Source: Arctopsyche grandis (taxonomy: Eukaryota > Arthropoda > Insecta > Trichoptera > Hydropsychidae). Taken from it: a stretch of 64,000 bases of DNA. The notes beneath the pieces are model-generated. The model was given only the letters and a program-made list of their open reading frames with translations, was not told the DNA's origin and made no database searches. The stretch covers positions 32,691,206 through 32,755,205 of the forward strand of contig NC_135360.1 in NCBI RefSeq assembly GCF_051622035.1. Reading direction: 5' to 3'. A program made the translations under genes and the position numbers. Shown one piece after another: positions 23,471-34,840 of this stretch (its first letter is position 1; every line of letters starts with the position of its first letter).

Positions 23471-25001
23471 TTTATTTTGACAGGTGATTTGTAATTCAAA
23501 ATGTGAAATTTTATTATATGTATTGTAAAATCATTTTTTTAGGTTAAAAAAAAAAGTTGATTTATTTTTTTTAATTTTATAGAATCTATATTTTAAATAA
23601 ATGTTTTATTGAATAATTTGATATTGATGTATATTTCATTTAAACCAACAATATTTCAACTTAGAATTGGTTCTAGGATTTTAAAAGATATAAAAAGAAT
23701 CGGAATCTTCAATTTAATTTTAAATCAATCACATTTTAATTTTTTTTCCTACTCATATTCCATTTGAGATCACTGTTCTTCCGACAACTAATAAACCGAG
23801 CTCACATTTGGTCAAGGTCCACGGTTTTTTCGTATAATACGACTGGGTGTCATCAAACATGCGACAAAAGCGGTCGGACGATGCGGGGATGTCTCAAGGA
23901 TCACAATTAGGGCGTAATCGATTCGTTTGTTTACACGTAATTAAGTATTGAAACGACGCGAAGTATTTTATGTACGTACAATCTATTCTTAATTACGACT
24001 ACTTGGCCTTCGTCATTGCGGTCATTATTCCCGAAACAATAGTATAATACTAAGCGTTTAGCTTGGAAAAGGGTCGAATTTGATCCGAGCGAAAGCTCTG
24101 TCTGTGTCTATTAGAAGTCCGTTCGTTACTAAATGACTATTTCGTGTTGCTCACTGACAGTTTGGCGGCTTCGTGCAACACACATGCACTCTATCTGTAC
24201 GTTGCATTTATATAGATGGATAAAATTCCCTGCATTATCGATAGAATATGCATCAAACCGCCAACGGTGCAAGTGCAATAGAATGACACGTGAGGGCACG
24301 ATCCGACGTGCATGCAAGCATCACTTCAAAAACAATGAAAGAGCGGTATTCCAATTTTATTATGGTAGGTACTAGTCGGAATTGTTGAGCAAAGCTTGTG
24401 CATTTCCGGATTTTACCCGGTGTTTATCGAAGAAAAAAAATCTCCAATACTAAATTTGATAGAAGGAAGAAAATGACAGAGTTTTGACAAATGCAATCTT
24501 TTTCCTTACAGTTTCAATATTTGATATTTCGTGCAAAATGCTTCACAAATATGCAAAATATATGTCCCCTAATGTCTATGTAAATAAATAAAGTAGTAAA
24601 ATTGCGCTGAATAATCTCTTCATGTAATAAATTTGAATGAATTATTAGTTTGAGTAGGGATTCCAAAAGTACCGACTTCCACTACATGTAATACCGGTAT
24701 CTACCAGAATTGATTTAGTTCAGCAATTAGAGCAATGAAATTTAATTGATTAACAATAAAATATTTATTACTTAATTGTCGATTTATCAGGAATTAATTT
24801 AGCTAATGACTTGAAATTTTTTTTATTTTTAATCGATCACTTTCTTGATTAAAAAAAATATAAAAGCCGATTTTCAATATTTTTATTAGAGATTACTGAT
24901 ATGCCCGTTGATATTTCAACAGGTGGTTTCGGGAAAGGAATTGATGCATGAATTCAAATAAAGTTATATGTATAATAATAATAACAAAGAATAACAATTG
25001 T

Positions 25002-25252
25002 CGTCGAAATCGTAATCGTAACTGAAATCGGAACCAAAGTTGAAACCGGAATTGGAATTGGAACCGGAGTTCAAATAGGAACCAGAAAAGGAATTGGAAC
25101 CGGAATCGAAAATGAAATCGGGAGTCGGAACTGAAATAGGAATCGGGAATTAGAATTAAAATAGAACACGGAATCGGAACCGGAACTGGAACCGAAACTG
25201 GAACTGGAATCAGAATTGAAACCGAAATCAAAATCGCAGTCGAAATCGATAT
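25002..25252. repeat. Degenerate GGAAYYGGAATYG hexamer-based minisatellite
   Basis: About 250 bp of six-base-phased GAAACC/GGAATT/GGAACC units. Minus-strand open frames (poly Ser/Gly/Asp or Phe/Arg) are by-products of the six-base period. Confidence 0.85.
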
Positions 25253-25730
25253 AATAAGTCTTGATAATTGTAAAATTAGTTTTTTTTTTTAATCTACATA
25301 CTTGTCGGTGCACTTGCCACATACATACATCACGTCCGTTTTTATATGTGTACATGTATTATATTTGAAGAACTTCGGCATCTAAAGACCAAAAAGATTT
25401 TTTTTGTACTTATTGAAAAAAATCGAATTTTCTTCCATTTTTCCACCCTTTAAATATTTTTGTACTCTTCTCAAAAAAATTTCAGTATTTGTATTAATGT
25501 CATGGAAATAAATAAAAAATTGACAAATTTAATAAACCTGAAGTGGGATTTTTTCCTTAAGAAAAGTAAAAAATGTTGTGACCACACGATCTTTTTCGAA
25601 ACTATTGAACCTATCGAACTAAAAATTTATGTTTGTATTCTTTATGTACTAGCTTATGTATGTATGTATGTAGAGTTGGGTGATCGGATAAATGCACTCA
25701 CGAGAGCTCCACTCTCAAGACATACAAACT

Positions 25731-25863
25731 TTCAAAGATACTTAAGAAGAACTAATGCAATAGAATTCCACAAAAAAACGTAATGGGGTATTTGTATGTC
25801 ATTCAAGGGCGCTAACCCTTTTTTGTGGAATTCTATTGAGGAAGTTCTTCTTGAGCGGCTTTG
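25731..25863. repeat. Hairpin with about 45-bp arms
   Basis: TAGAATTCCACAAAAAA and its complement TTTTTTGTGGAATTCTA, extended by AAGAAGAAC/GTTCTTCTT and CAAAG/CTTTG. Probably a further foldback element; no clear TSD. Confidence 0.65.
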
Positions 25864-26305
25864 AAAATTAGGATTTCTCAAAACTGCCCCACTATTCAGT
25901 GCATTATTTCGGGAACCGTAGAAGGTATCACTGATAAGGTTTTGGTTAGAATTCGTAAGCCGGAAGTAGTTTTTTTTTTATTTTGATAGACTATTTAAAT
26001 TATTTCTACTTATTATAATAATATTTATAGTGATATTAAGTAATAAAAAAATTCTAACAAAATTCGACAGCCGAAATTATATCTTGTGTGAGTTTCCCTA
26101 TATTAGCACTCGACTTGTATAAAAAATATTCTTATAGCTGTATGCGTACGTCATTACCGAATTTTGATTTTTATATAATTTTTATATTCCTCAAAAATCG
26201 GGGGTTGGTCACATCTGAATTTTTATAGTATTTCCTGAAATAAGTACCTTTCCAAAAGTGAATTTATTTTGTACGGAAGTTGAATCTAAATAATTAATAA
26301 AAAGT

Positions 26306-26375
26306 GACATCTAGCGGCGACTAGTAACAAGCAAGTGTCGAAGTAGTCAACTTTCGACGCTCGCCGCTAGATGGC
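26306..26375. promoter_or_regulatory. Inverted pair of CTCF-like motifs
   Basis: CATCTAGCGGCGA (26308-26320) and TCGCCGCTAGATG (26361-26373) are a perfect 13-bp inverted pair. CCGCTAGATGGCA resembles the CTCF core. An inner GTCGAA/TTCGAC pair lies between. Confidence 0.4.
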
Positions 26376-26710
26376 AATGATCTGAATGGTTCAATGGCTC
26401 GAGCCCCGTTTGTCGGCCGGCTGTTTGCGCTTCTCGAACGCTGATCAGGACTATCGTCTAATAGGTGTGTCCGCTTTTCGCGCCAAATACCCTCGCGTCC
26501 ATCACGTCTCCAACCCGGACCGCGGACCCTCGACTCCTTTTCGATTTCCCGAGGAGAATCCCTGTCTCGAACCGGCTGTCAATGTGTCAAAACGGGGATA
26601 CCCCTAGACGGGCGAGTATCTCGCCACCTCGTCTCTCCGCGACCCCGCCCCCTTTCCAGTAACTCGCATGCTCCGATTTGACTCATCCTGTCGCAAATCG
26701 CTCACTGTTT
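26376..26710 (+). promoter_or_regulatory. GC-rich island, possible loqs promoter or 5' exon
   Basis: Markedly GC- and CpG-rich for this window, not repeated elsewhere in it, about 1.7 kb upstream of loqs exon 1. Open frames here look like composition effects. Assignment by position only. Confidence 0.35.
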
Positions 26711-27151
26711 TCATTCAATCAAACATAACCTCAACATTATAATAACCCCTCGATATTGAGAACGCTTTAAATACAACAGCTTTTAAACTTTATTTCCAGA
26801 ATTTTTACAATTAACTATGATTTTTTCAATATTATGATACAAAATTTCAACAAATTAATATAAGATTACTACCCAGTGCTGTACTATAATTGGCTAAAAT
26901 TCTGGGGACCTATTAGGGAAGAAAACATAATACAGTCGAAATTATAATCATAGTTCTTATATATGAAAATTAATAGTCTATGAAAATCCAGTTTTTAATT
27001 TAGGACCATTAATTTGCTGTACTATCTAATTTACCCTTTGAAGAAGAACTTTTGTCAGACTGAGCTACGCCAGTTAGTATTAAATAAAGCTTCTCTTTAC
27101 GGATAGGATGCATATCTAGAAAGTCAGTTGTATTGCAAAATGCTGCTTAAA

Positions 27152-27627
27152 CCCTTTGTGTGCTGAAGTCTTTTCTGTTGAAAGCCCGCCACGCTGAAAA
27201 CTTCGCCAACATTTCCAACTTGAATTATTTAGAAATCCAATAGAAAGCTGGTATAAAAATTGTAGCTAATCCAAACAAACCCTAGATAACTACTGCCGAG
27301 GATTTCGAGTTTTGTAAAGATGTGTTTAGGCTCCCTAATATATCTTGCAACAATATAAAATAAACAAAACGAGTCTATTAATGAATGTATTTTTCCAAAA
27401 CTAGTTCCATCTTGTTCATTGTTGTTCAAATGTAATGCTCACAATCTAAAATACTCGGCAGCTAGGGATTTCCATCGGGAAATTCTGCTATGGGTATAAA
27501 TTCAGAAACTCTGGTGTAAATCAGTCTTTATAAACGTTGACAAATGAATGACACGGATTACACGACCCATGTTCAATGCATTTTTTTTCAAAGCTACCTG
27601 GAAAGGCTTAGCGGGTAGTATTCTTGG
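27152..27627. mobile_element. Partial copy of the 2586 MITE family
   Basis: Starts CCCTTTGTGTGCTGA next to TTAA(A), shares GAAAGCCCGCCACGCTGAAA and later sequence with the 2586 and 55389 copies in inverse order; similarity stops near GGGTAGTATTCTT. Confidence 0.65.
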
Positions 27628-28314
27628 GTTAAAGTGGTTTGCCAAAAAGAAATGCCCGCTTAAAGCTGGTTGCTTATTCCTTGTTCACTTGACAAATCCT
27701 TCTTCAGCTGGTTATGCCTCCTCGTCGATTGTTTGTCCTATTTCTAATCGTATCAGATCCTCATTGAAAAGAAGCTATTTATTAGAACCCAAACCAAATT
27801 CTTTGGCTTGGTTCAATGTATTAGCTTTAGTATCGTTAATTTTATACAAAATTAGGACTATAAAAGACTAATTTTATCAGATTTTCTATAGTGTAATGTA
27901 GTTGCCAATTATTTTTAAGCCAGTTCTAGAACATCTGGTTCAAAACAACAATTTAAATATGTATAATTTAACTTCCCCTTACAATGCTGAAAAAATCCCA
28001 CGAGCCACTGTGATGTCTACTTGGATGCATTGCAAAAAGTAGTGATTAAACATAATTTCTTCATTTAAAGATCACAACGAATTTGAAAAGTATATATGTA
28101 GACTAGTTGACAATCACAGGGCTGCGAAGGTTTAAAATACTCAAAAACTGCATTCAATGACTCAATAAATTATTTATTATATTTTGTAGGTCGCATACTA
28201 CAATAGCACTGAAGATTATTCATTATTTATATATGTGAATATAAACATTGGCTGGTTATCATTGATTTAATCGTATAAAAAATGGTAAAAACAACACATC
28301 TTAGTTTAAATACG

Positions 28315-28367
28315 GTGATTCCGGAACAAAGAACACTTTGTGGTGTTGTATTTTGTTCCGGAATCAG
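28315..28367. repeat. Perfect 14-bp-arm hairpin upstream of loqs exon 1
   Basis: GATTCCGGAACAAA and TTTGTTCCGGAATC are separated by about 21 bases, roughly 55 bp before the loqs ATG. Confidence 0.8.
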
Positions 28368-28422
28368 TCCGAGTGTTATATTCTCATATATATTATATAT
28401 ATTCCTGGTGGTATTGCCGTAG

Positions 28423-28752
28423 ATGCCGCAACCTGGACATAACATTCTGGGTGTGGGTCAGCTTGGACATAATATGCACGGCCCCGGACACAGTATGGCC
28501 GGACAGTCGGGACACAATATGGCCGGACACAATATGGTTGGACAGCCAGGACATAATACGGTCATGCATTCGGGGCACAATATGGCCGGACAGCCGGGAC
28601 ACAATATGCAAGGACAGTCTGGCCAGAGCCCGGCCATGGCCCAGAGTGCGCAACACACCACTCGACACCCAATGGGATTTAGAAGAGTGCCGCCGAATAG
28701 ACATCGAACCATTGCCGGCGACACTACGTCCATACACGAAGCCGCCAAAAGA
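28423..28752 (+). CDS. loqs: loqs exon 1: GHN/M-rich N-terminal extension
   Basis: 110 codons from ATG to a GTAAGC donor, phase 0. Residues 1-65 are irregular repeats of G-H-N-M with G-Q-P/S linkers (PGHN, SGHNMAG, QPGHNMQG). Residues 80-110 are basic (RRVPPNRHR). It joins in frame to EMASIPSKTPVSV. The phase match and the absence of another partner gene support it; the repeats make it the least certain loqs exon. Confidence 0.68.
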
Positions 28753-31700
28753 GTAAGCTGGTATTCTTGTAGTATGTGGTCTACCGAATAATTTATTGAG
28801 TATGAAAATGCTGGTTTTTTTTTTTTAATTTTTTTTTTTGCTAGCATGTGAAGGATTGCGCTTTGATTTCAGTCGATTTTGTCTTGAAAATCGATCTGAA
28901 CAACTCTTGAAATTACTCTTACATACTTTTTACAAGGCTTTTCTATGATTCCGTTTCTATTCTTAGTCTTTCGAGTCTTAGTCTTTCGATCGTTTTGAAC
29001 CATTTTGATGATAATTGCTAACGATGGAAATTTAATTGGACTTAAAAACGATCAAAATATGTGCCAACTTTCATTTCGTACTAATTCAAAACTCTTTCAT
29101 ATGAAGCAGTAATACATATCTGAGACAATTCAAAAGTCTTTCAAAGAAGCAGTAATACATATCCGTTATCAAAGATAGAATGTTCAGTTAATTAATACAA
29201 AATTTTGTATCAAATAATAACAACTTTCCCTCCGATAACAGATCATGTAAGTACTGGTTTTTCATTCCGAATTGATCTTTTTTCATTTCAAATTGAATCT
29301 TTTCATTTCAAATTGAATCTTTTTCATTTCAAATTGATTCCTTTTCAATGTCAATGTCAATTTGAAATGAAAAAAATGTCAATTTGGAATGAAAAACCTA
29401 TATAAGCTTCTGGTTTATTCATAAATCAAATTTTTTGTTGATAAAATCGTTCATTAATTCACAAAAAGGGTAGTAAAATCGTTCAGCTAACTGTTGAGAT
29501 AAAATTAAGAATAATATACGATAGATTGGCACCATAATCGATTAAAAATTTTCCTATTCTATGGAAATAGTCTAGTTTTTTTCCTCGGATTTGCAAAACT
29601 GCACTCAGCCAAAATTTTCACTCATTTGTAATGATCGGAAATGAAATGTAGAAGTCGTTATCGAAATGTATGCTTTGTTTCATCTATGAAGATACTACGT
29701 AGCTTCATACCGATGAGTCAATGCATCATGAACGACTCTTGTGAACCTAAAAAGCTTTGCTTTGTACGTCAGACGTAACGGTATCCCCGTCTTGGGACAA
29801 TGGAGTCACTAAAAGTAAATTTCATAACTGAATCTCTGATTTTAATGCTATTTATCCTCGATCCTGATTGTAAGGGCGAAATCACGCCGGACTCTCCTTT
29901 CTTCAATTATGGGATACACCGTTATCGATCACTGTCAAGCAAGGATAAATACAATGATAAAATTTGACCGAGAACACTCCAGGGGGTGATTTTGGGACGG
30001 TCTGCGCAAGGCATGCTACATTTTTTCGCATGTTTAAAAGTATCTAAAAAAAACCATGTGCCGCATTCCTTCCCGTGTGATTTCGCCCTAATGTTGATTT
30101 TCTTATTTGTGATTTCTTTTTTTTCTAATTTTTGATTGGGTTGAAAGTTACACTGTATACATGTCATATTGAAATTTGCCAAATCCGTAAGGATAATGGA
30201 TTTGGCACTTAAAACCTCCAATATATATGTAATGTTCTCTGTGGTAATTATGTATGTACTTATTACTAATTCCGTATTATTAATTCATATAATGAATTCT
30301 ATAACAAAAATATTAAAAAATCTATTTATTTCTAAAGAGACTTTGTATGTAAGTCAAAATTTCTATGACGAGTCGATTTTTTTTCCGATTCAAATAAATT
30401 TAATAAAAAAACAAATAAATATCTACTATTATCTAATAGTAAATATTTATTTGTTTTTTTAATGTTTTTAACGCTACGTTTACGCTCTTTATATTACAAA
30501 TACTGAGCGAAGCCGGGTAAAACAACTACATAGTATATACTAATTACACTTTTCTTTTGGTAAAAACAAACATTTGGTAGACTTCATGTGTTGCAAATAA
30601 TCGCTTGTCATTGTGGTTCGCTATAATGTTTATTATTGTCTTTCAGGAAATGGCTTCCATACCGTCAAAAACTCCAGTTTCTGTTCTTCAAGAGCTTCTA
30701 GCTAGGCGCGGTACAGTACCAAAGTATGAACTCGTTCAGATAGAAGGTTTAATCCACGAGCCCATTTTTCGCTACCGTGTCACCGTTTCCGATGTCGTAG
30801 GTGAGTTTAATGTTTTGTTTGTTTTGTAAACTGCTCTTCTGTTCGATTTGTAGATGTTATTTCATTTTATCTGTTTTATTAGTTTGCAGAAACCAACCTT
30901 TTAAATAAATTTTCTCGAAAGTAAATATTTTTTTAGTATCAGAAAACGGCAAATTCATCCTATTTTATTAAAAAAGTAACTAGTAGTATAGTTCAGTGGT
31001 TAGTTGCTGGTGTTGATGGTCTCATTTGAGTAATTGTGACATCTAAGTCAGATCATTTTCAGGTTCCTCTGAAATTGGCTCATACCTACCCATTATTATC
31101 ACCATATTTGGCCATATTCTTGATTTAGGGCAATCTGTCTTGAAATTGACAAATGTACAAGGATTGCTTATTGAATAGTGTAACATGGGAACACGGCAGA
31201 GAGTATCCGCTGTCTAAGTGCATTCGGGGATGAACAATAGAGACCCCAGATTAGGCCAAACGGGACTCAGTAAGTGCCCGCTAGAATTCACAGAACTGAG
31301 GCGAGTACGTGTGACTCGCTAGGGTAGACCTACGTGGCAACACAATAGATACATTAATGGATCGGGGAAGCTGTGATGGGCAACTTGTCTTTTATAAGGA
31401 GGTACACACGGTAGAGCAGATTATTCTGGAGTGAGCGCTGGATCTGTGTGGACCTTCTGAATCCTTAAATAAATGCTGTGAAGCACCCCTACGCAACAAT
31501 AGTATAAGATAGGATAGGATAATTCTATGCTATTGAATGAGAAGATATGGATATACTTTTAAAGTGGGCTTTTCTAATAATTTCCGAATTGATTTTCAGC
31601 CATTGGTACAGGACGTTCTAAAAAACTAGCCAAACACAAAGCAGCCAAAACCCTTCTCGACAAATTAGCTGGGGAGAATCAGCCGGATAGCACGACGAAC

Positions 31701-34700
31701 GGCACCGGCTCGGACAACGCCGACAATGGCGATGCGTCATACGAGGTGAACCCCATAGGATGGCTACAAGAGATGTGCATGAAGCGGTTTATGCCCCCTC
31801 CACGGTACGTCACTGAACAGGAAGAAGGCAGCGGGAACGGCGCTCCTCACGAGCGCATCTTCACCGTGGCATGCGTTCTGATGTCCCACCGGGAGGTCGG
31901 ACGGGGCAAGAGTAAGAAGGTGGCCAAGCGGCAGGCTGCTCACAATATGTGGCAGCTACTCCAAGACACCCATCAGGATCTCACTCGTGATGACGAGGTG
32001 AGTTTTCAATTCTAGACCTTGATATAATATTATGTATTTCCCCATTATCGCAGGTCAAAATTATTTTTTTCATTTGTTCATTTATATATTCATATTATAA
32101 ATGATATGATGGAGGCCATAACACTTTTATACAAATCAAAAGTGATGTGTTTTTGGAATGGGATTGGGCTCTTTGACCAAAAAACACTTGCACGTCTCCC
32201 GGCATAGTCTACCGAAGATCCGGTGTGGAGGAAGAACTCGGCTGAATTGGTTCTTGAACAAGCTCTCATCGATTTTAACGATCAACGGCTGCCGATCTTC
32301 TGTTTTGGCTGCCGTTGGTTCGAGGACTCGAGGACTCGGCGCAAACTTCTCCCATGTAACTACTCCAGCCGAGGGTTGTGTTCTTGTTCATGCTCAATTC
32401 CTCATTGCACAGTTTGCCCGACATCAATTCCTTAGACCTTAGAAATATAATAAACGAATGGCAGCCACAAATTTTATAGGACCAGTACGTGGACTTTCTA
32501 CAATTCCAGGAATACGCAAACCATGATAAAGCTTCGTCTCATGGCCGTTGTGATAAATCATCTTGTTTGGAAAGATGTCTCGTTCTTGTAATAATTATAA
32601 AGCTTATTTTTCTGTACTGAAACGAAAAAATTGAATAAAACAAATAAAGAAAAAATAATTTTGAATGAAAATACTAATAATTTTGACCCACGATAGCAGT
32701 AAAGTATCGAATAATGTAATATAATGATGAATTTGTATTGCAGCTCGGTCAGAAAGGTGCGAACGCGGCGGCGCGTTACGCCGACATGAAGGTCTCCAAA
32801 ATCTCCACTTTGACGACGAGCCACAGTCACAAAGTGGCTCAATTCCACAATCACCTCAAACAAAATGTGGGACCTGTCCTTGCCAAGCTACAGGTACATA
32901 TCTTTCCGCACAATGTATATTTATGTGAATACTTTGAATGTTTGTAGGGTTGGACTTTCATATTTTGGTAAAGGTTTTATTTATAATCAATGAACAAAGC
33001 CTTAATGAAATTTAATAGTATATAATATCAACTTTATATAGGAAAGAATTATAAGCTAGAGTGAGAATGCAATTCTTTTGAATTTTGTAGAAATTTCTCA
33101 TTGACTTTATATACCAAAGAACTTGTGTGGTAGACACTATAATTTACTGGTTGTTCCCACTTCCCACACAGATCGCTTCTATTCCAAGAGCTATCCGTTT
33201 TCTTAACGAAATCGATGCTGTCACAGCTTATCTTATCTGTCTGGTAACCTGCGCTCATCATTATGAATGATTTAATATGGAATGGCGTCATATTTGTCTC
33301 ATCCATTTATGTAGACCTTAGTTATATGTATTGTTTTGTAATCCTCTTTTTGTGTGTGACATTTTTTCTCATTGAATATATTTTTATTTTGACACTATTG
33401 AATATGAATTTGAATGACTGAACTGAAAATAACAACTTATCGTCATTTGGCAGTCGAAGGATTAAACTAGTTTTGACCATAATCTCAATGTACATAACTA
33501 TCAATGTTGCTATGGCACATATGTACATATTTATACTGTTTAGGGTTGTCAGATTTCTTGCAAGTCCGAAACTCCGAAAAAAATCAACAGTATTAGACGA
33601 GCTTTGTGAGCGAATGAAAATTATCGATTCACGATGAATCGATCGATGCCTGATATTTACTTTTGTCTGCCTTCTGCACTTTCTTCTTCACATGCCTTGT
33701 CCTAGAACGTCGGCAAACAGAATTCCCATCCTTACTCTGTCCTCAGCTACATACTTTGAATAGTGCTATTTGCCCTATTCAGAGCTAAAAGCCCTTCTAC
33801 TTGCAGTTCTCTAAAATGTGTAAGACACAAAAAGTTCTAGATATCTAAAAAGTTGTAAATCTGAAAAAGCTGAAAATTTAGGATTTTTGAAAAGTTTGTT
33901 CAGGACACCGAGACACGATATTTAACCGTTTTCCCGCGGCCGTCTTCTATGGAAGCTTTGCGCGACAAGTCTGTGGCGTGGCTGTCATCCATAGAATTTC
34001 TGAACTTTGCACGAGATTTTGAGCCTTATATGCGCCTATTTCAACTGTTTTAAGGTTCAAAATTGGTTGAATATATTACTGAGAGTTGAATGCCATCTAT
34101 TCAATTTGCTTAAAATGAATATATACCAGTCAAAATGAGTGGTTTTGTGGAACCATACTGAAACCTCGTTTATGTGACGTCACGTCTGTTGAACAATGGC
34201 TATACGATACGTCTCAATTGTATGAAGAATGATTATTTGACAATTAAGCCAAAACTACGAGATATATTATGTATTTTATTGTTTAAAATAATACTTTATG
34301 TGTTAATTAACATATCTGGTTACTTGAGTAAATATTACAATCTGTATTTAAGTTCGAAAACTCGATTGCCAAATTCGCGAAAAAGGTTCCGCGTACAGGG
34401 CTTGTTCGCTATATTTATTGGCAAACGGTTAAAAACGGTGTCAATGCTAATTAATCGAGACGTCTGACAACCCTAATTTTTATACTGTTTCGTGTATGAA
34501 TGGACCTTTATTGGCGAATTTTATTTTGTAAAACACATTTCACTCAAAATTACAGTACCAATTCTTAAATTATGTATTTATAAAATTTCAGGGTACCCCA
34601 TTGAATACTAAAGATTTCAATTTTGTGAAATTCCTGCAAGAGATAGCTTCCGAGCAAGTGTTCGAGGTGACTTATGTAGAAATTGAAGAGAAATCTATAA

Positions 34701-34840
34701 CGAATAAATTTCAATGCCTGGTGCAGCTTTCCACACTTCCCGTGGCCGTCTGCTACGGTGTCGGCAAAAACAGCAAAGACGCCCAGTCCTCGGCAGCTCA
34801 GAACGCCCTCGAATACCTCAAGATTATGACCAAGAAGTGA
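28423..34840 (+). CDS. loqs: Loquacious/TRBP-family dsRNA-binding protein
   Basis: Five exons (28423-28752, 30647-30800, 31600-31997, 32744-32893, 34592-34840) join in phase to 1,281 nt, 426 residues. The protein has three dsRNA-binding domains: about 118-186 (starts KTPVSVLQELL, ends with GRSKKLAKHKAAKTLL), 212-285 (NPIGWLQEMCMKR...GKSKKVAKRQAAHNMW) and 352-423 (FVKFLQEIAS...AQNALEYLKIM). Its end, IMTKK, matches fly Loqs. In flies Loqs partners Dicer in microRNA and siRNA processing: the first two domains bind RNA and the third contacts Dicer. This gene keeps all three, like the fly long isoforms. Exon 1 encodes a Gly-His-Asn-Met-rich N terminus unlike the fly protein. An internal Met at 30650 could serve an isoform lacking exon 1. 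Introns hold a TAA-flanked MITE, a Helitron, an LTR fragment and a TIR transposon. Confidence 0.93.
29248..29398. repeat. TTTTCATTTCAAATTGAATC tandem repeat ending in inverted copies
   Basis: About four direct units of about 20 bp followed by two inverted units; outer ends GGTTTTTCATTCC and GGAATGAAAAACC pair. Confidence 0.8.
29874..30088. mobile_element. Harbinger-type MITE (TAA duplication), copy 1
   Basis: TAA at 29871-29873 and 30089-30091; inverted ends GGGCGAAATCACGCCGG and CCGTGTGATTTCGCCC. Three-base TWA duplications are typical of PIF/Harbinger. In loqs intron 1. Confidence 0.75.
30320..30529 (+). mobile_element. Helitron family 2, degenerate copy with long hairpin
   Basis: Family 5' and 3' signatures (AAAGAGACTTTGTATGTAAG; ACTGAGCGAAGCCGGG, end CTAC) bracket 210 bp. 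A 27-bp-arm hairpin (30405-30431 with 30434-30460, 26/27 matching) lies within. In a loqs intron. Confidence 0.6.
30647..30800 (+). CDS. loqs: loqs exon 2 (dsRBD1, first half)
   Basis: TTTCAG acceptor at 30646; exon encodes EMASIPSKTPVSVLQELLAR onward through RYRVTVSDVV and ends in phase 1 at a GTGAGT donor. Confidence 0.92.
30975..31085 (+). mobile_element. Degenerate SINE head in loqs intron
   Basis: GTAGTATAGTTCAGTGGTTAG head, no clear B box, faint central domain. Confidence 0.45.
31196..31492 (+). mobile_element. LTR fragment, copy 2 (in loqs intron)
   Basis: Matches copy 1 from GAGAGTATCC to CCTACGCAACA with small indels. Confidence 0.6.
31600..31997 (+). CDS. loqs: loqs exon 3 (end of dsRBD1, linker, dsRBD2)
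   Basis: TTTTCAG acceptor; starts CC to complete the split Ala codon, then IGTGRSKKLAKHKAAKTLL, an acidic/Asn-rich linker, and dsRBD2 from NPIGWLQEMC. Ends at a GTGAGT donor, phase 0. Confidence 0.93.
32744..32893 (+). CDS. loqs: loqs exon 4 (linker between dsRBD2 and dsRBD3)
   Basis: Exactly 50 codons (LGQKGANAAARYADMKV... to GPVLAKLQ), phase 0 on both sides, acceptor TTGCAG and donor GTACAT. It contains the His/Ser-rich TTSHSHKVAQFHNHL segment typical of Loqs linkers. Confidence 0.88.
33542..34474. mobile_element. DNA transposon remnant in loqs intron 4
   Basis: 12-bp perfect inverted ends AGGGTTGTCAGA (33542-33553) and TCTGACAACCCT (34463-34474). TTATACTGTTT occurs at 33531-33541 and 34480-34490, a likely duplication with 5 extra bases on the right. 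No transposase frame. Confidence 0.65.
34592..34840 (+). CDS. loqs: loqs exon 5 (dsRBD3, C terminus)
   Basis: TTTCAG acceptor at 34591; 82 codons plus TGA. It encodes the third dsRBD (KDFNFVKFLQEIASEQVFEV...QCLVQLSTLPVAVCYG) ending EYLKIMTKK, near-identical to the fly C terminus. Confidence 0.95.
   Translation, partial: GTPLNTKDFNFVKFLQEIASEQVFEVTYVEIEEKSITNKFQCLVQLSTLPVAVCYGVGKNSKDAQSSAAQNALEYLKIMTKK

Noticed and set aside
24893..25355. Two minus-strand frames rich in Phe/Arg or Ser/Gly/Asp
   Set aside because: Produced by the six-base-phased minisatellite; no start context, domain or splice support.
26386..26662. Overlapping plus-strand frames in the GC island
   Set aside because: Few stops are expected in GC-rich DNA; no family resemblance and no phase-matched link to loqs exon 1.
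28393..28847. Cys/Pro-rich and Arg/Ser-rich minus-strand frames
   Set aside because: Antisense of the repetitive loqs exon 1.
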